Below, piece by piece: positions 27,274 through 32,746 of a stretch of DNA of 32,746 nucleotides; positions within the stretch are counted from its first letter, which is position 1; each line of letters begins with the position of its first letter. The stretch spans positions 1 to 32,746 of the forward strand of contig NZ_CAMKXG010000008.1 in NCBI RefSeq assembly GCF_946477055.1. Reading direction: 5' to 3'. The notes beneath the pieces were generated by a model, which was not told the DNA's origin, ran no database searches, and worked only from the letters and a program-made list of their open reading frames with translations. The DNA is from Lonsdalea britannica (lineage in GTDB: Bacteria > Pseudomonadota > Gammaproteobacteria > Enterobacterales > Enterobacteriaceae). Position numbers and translations under genes: made by a program.

Positions 27274-27327
27274 TTCACCTATGTGCGCAAACACAAATTA
27301 AGCGGGTGAAATTACGGTGAAAACCGT
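27274..27327. promoter_or_regulatory. Cluster of inverted repeats upstream of the permease operon
   Basis: Three dyads lie 120-173 bases upstream of the permease ATG: TTCACC/GGTGAA (27274-27279 and 27305-27310), TGTG-N6-CACA (27282-27295) and ACGGT-GAAA-ACCGT (27314-27327). They may be operator sites, for example for CdaR. The TGTG-CACA spacing is 6, not the 8 of a CRP site. The rest of the 27155-27425 spacer holds no gene. Confidence 0.3.
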
Positions 27328-27425
27328 GTGGAAAGACAAGGCGGGGAGAGACCTATCACAGACGTGAAGGACGACGAGACCAGCAGGTGATGCCCCTCCC
27401 TATGCAGGGAGAGACGAGAGAGGGA

Positions 27426-28688
27426 TTACAGCTGTTCCAGCGCCAGCAGCTCGTCCACCGTCTGCCGACGGCGGATCAGGCGCGGCTCGCCGCCTTCGAA
27501 CAACACTTCCGGCAGCAGCGGACGGCTGTTGTAGTTAGACGACATCGACGCGCCATAGGCGCCGGTGTCATGGAAGACCAGATAGTCTCCGACGTTGGCG
27601 TCCGGCAGGGCGATGGTTTCGACGCCGCCGCCCGCCTGCTGGGTAAAGACATCGCCGGACTCGCACAGCGGCCCTGCCACGACCGTGTCGCGCAGCGCGG
27701 CGCCATCCACAGCGCGGCCATCTCCCGGCAGCAGCGTGATGTGGTGATAGCTGCCGTACATCGCCGGACGCATCAGATCGTTAAACCCGGCGTCGACCAG
27801 GACGAAGTGACGGCTGCCCATCGCTTTGACGGCCCGAACTTCCGCCACCAGTACGCCAGCTTCCGCCATCAGGAAACGACCCGGTTCAATCTCCAGCGTG
27901 ACCGGATGGCCGAGATGCGCGGCGATGCGCTCACGCGCGCCGTTCCACAGCCCGTAATAGTGTTGCGTATCAATCGACTCTTCGCCGTAACGGTAAGGGA
28001 TGGAGAGACCACCGCCTGCGGAGATAGCGTCCAGATCCTGACCGAAGTCGATCACCTGCTGCACCATCGCATCGCACACCTGTTCCAGATGGCCGTAGTC
28101 CACCCCCGAGCCAATGTGCATATGCATGCCCACCAGTTTGAGCTGATGGCGTTCAATCGCCGCCAGCGCCAGCGGCAGATCGCCGTACCAGATGCCGTGC
28201 TTGCTGTTTTCGCCGCCCGTATTGGTTTTCTGGCTGTGTCCGTGACCGAAGCCCGGATTAACGCGCAGCCAGACCGGATGCCCCGGCGACACCGCGCCCA
28301 GCTGATTCAGCATGTCCACGGAACCGGCGTTGACGGGAATGTTCAGCGCCGCCACCCGTTCCAGCGTGGCGTGATCCAGCAGATCGGCAGTAAAGACGAT
28401 TTCATGATCCGGCGTTCCCGGCTGGAATCCGGCGGCCAGCGCACGCTCGATCTCGCCCAGCGAGACGGAGTCGACCTTGACGCCGTGCTGGCGCATCAAC
28501 GCCAAAATGTGAATGTTGGAGCACGCCTTCTGGGCGAAACGGATGGTGTCGAAATCGCGCAGCTGGGCGATGCGGCTGACGATGGTGTCGGCATCATAGG
28601 CCCAGACCGGGCAGCCGAAACGTGACGGCAGCGCCCGCAGGCTGTCTGCGTTGAGCGCGTGAGAAGCGGTATTAAGATCGTGCGGCAT
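27426..28688 (-). CDS. lysA: Diaminopimelate decarboxylase
   Basis: LysA makes L-lysine from meso-diaminopimelate with loss of CO2, using pyridoxal phosphate. It is 420 residues, family length. The PLP lysine is K54 in FAQKACSNIH, the same number as in E. coli. Other blocks are HMHIGSGVDYGHL, EPGRFLMAEAG (PLP phosphate and active site), and GPLCESGD with the catalytic cysteine. It is divergent from lysR, its activator, with 128 bases between the two starts. Confidence 0.97.
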   Translation of the reverse strand: MPHDLNTASHALNADSLRALPSRFGCPVWAYDADTIVSRIAQLRDFDTIRFAQKACSNIHILALMRQHGVKVDSVSLGEIERALAAGFQPGTPDHEIVFTADLLDHATLERVAALNIPVNAGSVDMLNQLGAVSPGHPVWLRVNPGFGHGHSQKTNTGGENSKHGIWYGDLPLALAAIERHQLKLVGMHMHIGSGVDYGHLEQVCDAMVQQVIDFGQDLDAISAGGGLSIPYRYGEESIDTQHYYGLWNGARERIAAHLGHPVTLEIEPGRFLMAEAGVLVAEVRAVKAMGSRHFVLVDAGFNDLMRPAMYGSYHHITLLPGDGRAVDGAALRDTVVAGPLCESGDVFTQQAGGGVETIALPDANVGDYLVFHDTGAYGASMSSNYNSRPLLPEVLFEGGEPRLIRRRQTVDELLALEQL

Positions 28689-28816
28689 GGGGTCAAAACC
28701 TGATCAATGAAATTATGTCTGCATTGTGCGAAATCTCCCGCCGGGGAGACAAATATCCTTTTACGCAGAGTCTATTCATTTATGATATGGCTTTACCCTA
28801 AACTAAGGTGTCTACC
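28689..28816. promoter_or_regulatory. Divergent lysA-lysR control region
   Basis: This 128-base AT-rich spacer should hold both promoters and the LysR operators, as in E. coli. A TATGAT at 28781-28786 with TTTTAC 16 bases upstream is a candidate lysR promoter. I could not pick a LysR operator with confidence. Confidence 0.45.
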
Positions 28817-29764
28817 GTGGCCGCCATCTCCCTGCGACATATCGAAATTTTTCATGCCGTGATGACCACCGGCAACCTGACGGAAGCCGCCAGCCTGCTC
28901 AACACGTCGCAGCCGACGGTGAGCCGTGAGCTGGCGCGCTTCGAGCGTCTCATGCAGATGGCGTTGTTCGAACGGGTGCGCGGCCGCCTGCATCCGACCG
29001 CGCAGGGGCTACAGCTGTTTGAAGAGGTCCAGCGCTCTTACTACGGACTCGACCGGATTGTCAGCGCCGCCGACGATATCCGGCGCTTTCAGCAGGCGCA
29101 GCTGTCCATCGCCTGCCTGCCGGTCTTTTCCCAGTCCCTGCTGCCGGAGGTGTGTCAGCCGCTGCTGGCGGAATACCCGACGCTCAATCTGCACATCATT
29201 CCCCAGGAGTCGCCGCTGCTGGAAGAGTGGCTGTCCGCGCAGCGTCACGATCTGGGGCTGACCGAAAACAGCGCGACGCCCGCAGGCACCGAGCGTCAGA
29301 CGCTGATGCAGCTCAGCGAAGTATGCGTGCTGCCGTCCGACCATCCGCTCGCCAGCAAGCCGGTGCTGACGCCGGACGATTTTCGCCACCAGCCGTTTAT
29401 CAGCCTGTCCAGCGCGGACAGCTACCGTCAGTGGCTCGACCATCTGTTTCAGGAGGCGGGCGTGGAGCGCAGTATGGTGATGGAAACGCACAGCGCCGCC
29501 TCGGTCTGCGCGATGGTGCGCGCTGGCGTGGGCCTGTCTATCGTCAATCCGCTGACCGCCGCGGACTACGCCGCCTCGGGTCACGGCGTGGTCGTCCGCC
29601 GTTTCAGCATCGACGTCCCCTTTACCGTCAGCCTGATTCGCCCGCTGCACCGCCCTGCCTCTGCGCTGGTCGATACCGTGACCGAGCACCTGCAACGGTT
29701 TGCACAGGCGTTTCCCGCCCGCTTGCAGCGATTGATCGACGGCGAAACCACGCTCGGTCAGTGA
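28817..29764 (+). CDS. lysR: LysR, activator of lysA
   Basis: LysR activates lysA when diaminopimelate accumulates, and lysine opposes it. It is 315 residues from GTG 28817 (MAAISLRHIEIFHAV), which matches E. coli LysR and has AAGGTG six bases upstream; the in-frame GTG at 28808 lies inside that ribosome-binding site. The helix-turn-helix spans about 5-64 (LTEAASLLNTSQPTVSRELA), followed by FERVRGRLHPT. The effector domain includes SQRHDLGLTE-like AQRHDLGLTE and HSAASVCAMVRAGVG, as in LysR. It ends convergently with an unknown gene, 25 bases away. Confidence 0.96.
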   Translation: MAAISLRHIEIFHAVMTTGNLTEAASLLNTSQPTVSRELARFERLMQMALFERVRGRLHPTAQGLQLFEEVQRSYYGLDRIVSAADDIRRFQQAQLSIACLPVFSQSLLPEVCQPLLAEYPTLNLHIIPQESPLLEEWLSAQRHDLGLTENSATPAGTERQTLMQLSEVCVLPSDHPLASKPVLTPDDFRHQPFISLSSADSYRQWLDHLFQEAGVERSMVMETHSAASVCAMVRAGVGLSIVNPLTAADYAASGHGVVVRRFSIDVPFTVSLIRPLHRPASALVDTVTEHLQRFAQAFPARLQRLIDGETTLGQ

Positions 29765-29789
29765 GAGTCATGCGCGCCGGACAGCGCCG

Positions 29790-30572
29790 TCACTTCAGCT
29801 TGATATAGACGTTGGAAATCAGGTTCTGATCGAAGATGTTTTTACGCACCTGCAACCGGGGATCGTGGCTGGCCAGAAACAGAATGCGCGACATGATCAC
29901 CACATCCTCCACCTCCGCGTAGCCTTTCGCCCACAGGGACAACATCACCTTCGCGGTGAGCACTTTGACCGGCTGATAGCGCGCATTCACGACAGACACA
30001 ATGATGTCGTCGAAGAAATGCGTCGGCAGCGCCGCCAGCACGTCTTGATGTCTGACGATCAGGTGCCCGGCGCGATAGAGCGACGACAGCGTATTTCGTG
30101 CGCCAGCGGTCAACTCGGGAGTGATGGGATTGTTATTTTGCGGCAGCGAGAAATCACGATAAATCCGCTGATAGTAGGCCACAGTTCCTTCCTGAAACGC
30201 AGGCTTGGGCAGCTCCGCGAGGTCTACACAGCGCACGGCGACCTTATCGCCCGCGCGCGTATCAGCCAGCCAGATCAGAATTTCATACAGCAGAATTTCC
30301 TGCCGGGCGACGCCCAGATCGGTCCACAGCACCACCGTCGAAACGTCCGCGTCGGCGAACCGTGCCGCCAGCAGTCCGTGCAGCGCCGCGCGGTCCTGAG
30401 ACAGGTCTTTATAGGGATAGACTTCGTAACCGGCGGCGACAGACGCCTCATCCTGTCGGCTTGAGAAGACGCCGTAGGTGAAATTATGTTGCAACAGATG
30501 AAACGGCAGGCCGTCAACGTAGGTCGTAAGATTGCGGTAAAACCCAGCGTCCAGGATTAAATCACACTGCAT
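29790..30572 (-). CDS. Unidentified cytoplasmic protein
   Basis: This encodes 260 residues from ATG 30572, which has a strong ribosome-binding site, TTGGGGGAATT, directly upstream. The in-frame ATG 17 codons earlier is less likely. No signal peptide or membrane segment is evident. The start reads MQCDLILDAGFYRNLTTYVD. The middle contains VVLWTDLGVARQEILLYEIL and a KVAVRCVDLAEL strand. The C-terminus has a helical segment, LTAKVMLSLWAKGYAEVEDV. A faint likeness to DUF1835/DUF3658 proteins (hydrophobic strand with W, then a helical tail) is possible but I am not sure. It lies between lysR (convergent) and dusA (divergent), and probably has its own promoter. Confidence 0.7.
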   Translation of the reverse strand: MQCDLILDAGFYRNLTTYVDGLPFHLLQHNFTYGVFSSRQDEASVAAGYEVYPYKDLSQDRAALHGLLAARFADADVSTVVLWTDLGVARQEILLYEILIWLADTRAGDKVAVRCVDLAELPKPAFQEGTVAYYQRIYRDFSLPQNNNPITPELTAGARNTLSSLYRAGHLIVRHQDVLAALPTHFFDDIIVSVVNARYQPVKVLTAKVMLSLWAKGYAEVEDVVIMSRILFLASHDPRLQVRKNIFDQNLISNVYIKLK

Positions 30573-30758
30573 AATTCCCCCAAGTGCATGAAAAACCGTT
30601 CTGAAAACGTGTATTGCCTGCATGACTCCGGCGCAGCAAGTGTAGCAATGCCTTCGGCGTTCCGCGCCGTCCCGCGTCGCGTTTATGTGATATTGCTCCG
30701 GGGCTACGCGCCATCCTACACGTTCTCTGCGCTCGGCATCCGCGAGTTTACGCGACCT

Positions 30759-30780
30759 TATGTTATATTAATGCAACATA
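30759..30780. promoter_or_regulatory. 22-base near-palindrome upstream of dusA
   Basis: TATGTTATATT / AATGCAACATA is symmetric at 9 of 11 positions. It lies 69 bases before the dusA ATG and about 187 bases before the divergent gene start at 30572. It recalls a Zur box (ATGTT...AACAT), but the half-sites are three bases farther apart than in enterobacterial Zur sites. The rest of the 30573-30849 spacer holds no gene. Confidence 0.4.
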
Positions 30781-30849
30781 CGTTCGGCCTGCGGTCGAAC
30801 GCCGTTACCGACGCGCTGAGACAGCCTCCACACGCCAGAAAGTTTAGAC

Positions 30850-31902
30850 ATGCACCCAGACAATAAAGCTGAAAACCCGTTAGATCCCCGTACGTCCTCC
30901 GATGCACAGGCCGCCTATCCGCTGTGCCGCTTTTCCGTCGCGCCCATGCTCGACTGGACGGATCGCCACTGCCGCTATTTTCACCGTCTGCTGAGCCGTC
31001 AGGCGCTGCTGTACACGGAAATGGTGACGACCGGCGCCATCATTCACGGTAAAGGTGACTATCTGGCGTATAGCGAGGAAGAACACCCGGTGGCCTTGCA
31101 GCTGGGCGGCAGCGATCCGGCTGCGCTGGCGCAGTGCGCGAAACAGGCCGAGGCCCGCGGCTACGACGAGATCAACCTGAACGTCGGCTGTCCGTCCGAC
31201 CGCGTGCAGAACGGCCGCTTCGGCGCGTGCCTGATGGCGGATGCGGCGCTGGTGGCCGATTGCGTCAAGGCGATGCGCGACGTGGTGAGCATTCCCGTGA
31301 CGGTAAAAACCCGCATCGGTATCGACGAACAGGACAGCTATCCGTTCCTGTGCGACTTCATCGACACGGTGGCGACGCGCGGCGGCTGCGACAATTTTAC
31401 CGTCCATGCCCGTAAAGCCTGGCTGTCGGGCCTGAGCCCGAAGGAAAACCGCGAGATCCCGCCGCTGGATTACCCGCGCGTCTATCAGCTCAAACAGGAT
31501 TTTCCCGCGTTGACCATCGCCCTCAACGGCGGGATTAAAACGCTGGCCGAAGCCCGCGAACATTTGCAGCATCTGGATGGCGTGATGGTGGGCCGCGAGG
31601 CGTACCAGAACCCCGGTATGCTAGCGCAGGTCGACCGCGAGCTGTTCGGCGCCGACACCGCGCCCGATCCGTTCAGCGTGGTGGAGTCGCTCTATCCGTA
31701 CATCGAACGCGAGCTGTCGCAGGGAGCGTATCTCGGCCATATCACGCGCCATATTCTGGGGCTGTTCCAGGGCGTGCCGGGCGCCAGACGCTGGCGTCGC
31801 TACCTGAGTGAAAACGCCCATCGTCCGGGCGCGGATGTGTCCGTCGTCGAGAAGGCGCTGTTGCTGGTGCCGCGTGACGCGGTGGAATCCGCTAATAGTT
31901 AG
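30850..31902 (+). CDS. dusA: tRNA-dihydrouridine synthase A
   Basis: DusA reduces uridines 20 and 20a in the tRNA D-loop with FMN and NADPH. It is 350 residues. The FMN-binding start [14 protein letters not shown] is at about 31-44, with EMVTTGAI, and the catalytic cysteine is C114 in [18 protein letters not shown]. Later blocks are [27 protein letters not shown], which is the DusA signature, and NGGI and [12 protein letters not shown]. The gene 5' end is a known integration site for some mobile elements, but no integrase or element is seen here. pspG follows, as in E. coli. Confidence 0.96.
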   Translation: MHPDNKAENPLDPRTSSDAQAAYPLCRFSVAPMLDWTDRHCRYFHRLLSRQALLYTEMVTTGAIIHGKGDYLAYSEEEHPVALQLGGSDPAALAQCAKQAEARGYDEINLNVGCPSDRVQNGRFGACLMADAALVADCVKAMRDVVSIPVTVKTRIGIDEQDSYPFLCDFIDTVATRGGCDNFTVHARKAWLSGLSPKENREIPPLDYPRVYQLKQDFPALTIALNGGIKTLAEAREHLQHLDGVMVGREAYQNPGMLAQVDRELFGADTAPDPFSVVESLYPYIERELSQGAYLGHITRHILGLFQGVPGARRWRRYLSENAHRPGADVSVVEKALLLVPRDAVESANS

Positions 31903-31977
31903 TGATTCTCGCCGGGGCGTAACGTCTCCGAACTCTCACCCCGCGAGTGAAATCAAGGGGTTAAGCCAATCCCGCAT

Positions 31978-31993
31978 TGGCACGCTTCTTGTA
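31978..31993 (+). promoter_or_regulatory. Sigma-54 promoter of pspG
   Basis: TGGCACGCTTCTTGTA fits the sigma-54 element, with GG at 31979-31980 and ten bases before GT at 31991-31992, where the consensus has GC. The start would be near 32004, about 60 bases before the pspG ATG. E. coli pspG is likewise a PspF/sigma-54 gene. Confidence 0.75.
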
Positions 31994-32064
31994 ATACCTC
32001 CTGTCAGGCGTTGATCGCCACTTTCGCCGGACCATGTCCGGCATCACACTGACAGGGGTACGCC

Positions 32065-32289
32065 ATGTTTGAGATTTTCTTCGTCGTCGGTTTCTTCATT
32101 ATGCTGTTAATGACCGGGCTGTCGCTGCTGGGCGTGCTCGCCGCGTTGCTGGCGGCCACCGTTTTCATGCTGCTCGGCGGCCTGTTTGTCATGGCGCTCA
32201 AGGTGCTGCCATGGCTGCTATTGGCCGTCGCCGCGGTCTGGATGTGGCGCTGCTATCAGCAAAAACAGCGCCAGCGCTATTACCGGTAG
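32065..32289 (+). CDS. pspG: Phage shock protein G
   Basis: PspG is a small inner-membrane member of the phage-shock response to loss of membrane integrity. It is 74 residues, nearly all hydrophobic, with two or three membrane segments: FEIFFVVGFFIMLLMTGLSL, a middle LLAATVFMLLGGLFVMALK, and VLPWLLLAVAAVWMW, then a basic tail. It matches E. coli PspG well. AGGGG lies about seven bases before the ATG. It is expressed from its own sigma-54 promoter, away from the pspABC operon, which is not in this window. Confidence 0.93.
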   Translation: MFEIFFVVGFFIMLLMTGLSLLGVLAALLAATVFMLLGGLFVMALKVLPWLLLAVAAVWMWRCYQQKQRQRYYR

Positions 32290-32710
32290 ACCCGCACGAG
32301 GCGGAGAGAAGAGCGGGAGAAACGCATCGTCAAAACTGTGCGTGAGCAATGAGTTTTTGGCTCATCCGGCTGGTACTCTTTGGGTCTGTTAGCCGCCGCG
32401 GCTCACGCCAGTACTATGCGCGGCCAACACCCTGTTTTCATCAACGTCGGGTTCTATAACAACGACGCCGTACAGGCACCTCACCCGACAAGCCGCTGTA
32501 CCCTACAAGACAGCGCGATGAAAATCCGCCGCGTGTCTTCCGTCTTGATCGGCGGTGGAGCGCCTCCAGTCACGCCATTGAATGTCAGCTTAAATCCTGA
32601 CGGTCTCCCCCGGCATCGGCCGGGGGCGGCTCTTACGGTTCGACAGATAAAAAACGCCCGCTTAGCGGGCGTCGTAGTTTCTGGCTCAGTCTGCTCAGCG
32701 TATCAGGGGA
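32290..32710. other. Region downstream of pspG without recognisable genes
   Basis: I see no convincing gene. A 116-codon ORF from 32380 has no ribosome-binding site or family likeness. A strong hairpin (CCCCCGGC / GCCGGGGG, 4-base loop) lies at 32607-32626, without a T-run; its role is unclear. Confidence 0.5.
32648..32672 (-). terminator. Intrinsic terminator for a minus-strand gene to the right
   Basis: A perfect 8-bp stem (ACGCCCGC / GCGGGCGT, 3-base loop) at 32654-32672 is followed on the minus strand by a T-run (TTTTTAT). It lies 39 bases after the stop codon at 32711-32713. Confidence 0.8.
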
Positions 32711-32746
32711 TCAGCAGGCAGGAGCCTTGAGTGTGCCGACCTTCCA
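32711..32746 (-). CDS. C-terminal end of a gene entering from the right edge (unidentified)
   Basis: The last 36 bases read in the minus direction as WKVGTLKAPAC followed by TGA, 39 bases before a good terminator. That placement supports a real gene end, but 11 residues are too few to name the protein. It is not the Qor C-terminus, the convergent gene found in E. coli. Confidence 0.3.
   Translation of the reverse strand, partial: WKVGTLKAPAC

Noticed and set aside
27282..27295. CRP site upstream of the permease
   Set aside because: TGTG and CACA are separated by 6 bases instead of 8, and the inner A/T of the CRP consensus is missing.
27396..27411. Terminator of lysA
   Set aside because: The CTCCCT/AGGGAG hairpin is only 6 bp and has no T-run on the minus strand.
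30759..30780. Zur box upstream of dusA
   Set aside because: ATGTT and AACAT are 10 bases apart here but 7 in enterobacterial Zur sites, so the fit is poor.
30850..31902. Integrated element at the dusA 5' end
   Set aside because: dusA is a known integration site, but no integrase, repeat or foreign segment is seen here.
32380..32730. 116-codon plus-strand ORF after pspG
   Set aside because: It passes through two hairpins and the opposite-strand gene end, with no ribosome-binding site or recognisable domain.

Overview
This window (about 32.7 kb, GC-rich, densely coding) looks like chromosome from a member of the Enterobacterales. NsrR, RNase R, RlmB, YggS, ProC, RdgB, HemW, Aas/LplT, LysA/LysR, DusA and PspG all read like close relatives of the Escherichia coli proteins, and the OmrA/OmrB small RNA is in its usual place beside aas. 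The blocks are joined in an order unlike E. coli. From GC content and block content I would guess a soft-rot or plant-associated family such as Pectobacteriaceae, but the sequence alone does not prove this. I see no rRNA, tRNA, CRISPR array, insertion sequence or prophage.

Layout, left to right. (1) 1-1719, minus strand: an RNA-repair and ribosome-rescue pair, rtcB-like and prfH. prfH runs off the left edge. A 14-codon leader ORF with a near-ideal Shine-Dalgarno sequence precedes the pair. (2) 1.9-2.6 kb, plus: lipoprotein bsmA and a small exported protein. (3) 2.65-6.44 kb, minus: nsrR-rnr-rlmB. (4) 6.9-8.5 kb, plus: a methyl-accepting chemotaxis protein. (5) 8.6-12.5 kb, plus: an overlapping codB-pucR-type-codA operon behind a good sigma-54 promoter match and a tandem repeat. 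The deaminase has Ser at the position of E. coli CodA Asp314, the residue that excludes 5-substituted cytosines. (6) 12.6-13.0 kb, minus: an unknown exported protein. (7) 13.2-17.5 kb, plus: yggS-proC-yggT-yggU-rdgB-hemW, then a small entericidin A-like lipoprotein. (8) 17.9-22.1 kb, minus: elaA, lplT-aas and one Omr sRNA. (9) 22.4-23.4 kb, plus: a LacI-family regulator at the usual galR position but more AscG-like. (10) 23.4-27.2 kb, minus: GntP-family permease, glycerate kinase and CdaR. (11) 27.4-29.8 kb: divergent lysA and lysR. (12) 29.8-30.6 kb, minus: a protein I cannot identify. (13) 30.9-32.3 kb, plus: dusA and pspG, the latter with its own sigma-54 promoter. At the right edge is an intrinsic terminator for a minus-strand gene that lies mostly outside.

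How the genes work together: region 5 is a self-contained import, regulation and deamination unit for a cytosine-type base, probably under nitrogen control and possibly specific for 5-methylcytosine. Region 10 is a glycerate uptake and phosphorylation unit with its own regulator. Region 1 is a translation-damage repair unit. Most of the rest is core metabolism, RNA processing and envelope maintenance. The points I find most worth checking are the active-site change and sigma-54 promoter of the cod operon, the leader ORF of rtcB-prfH, and the unidentified gene at 29790-30572.
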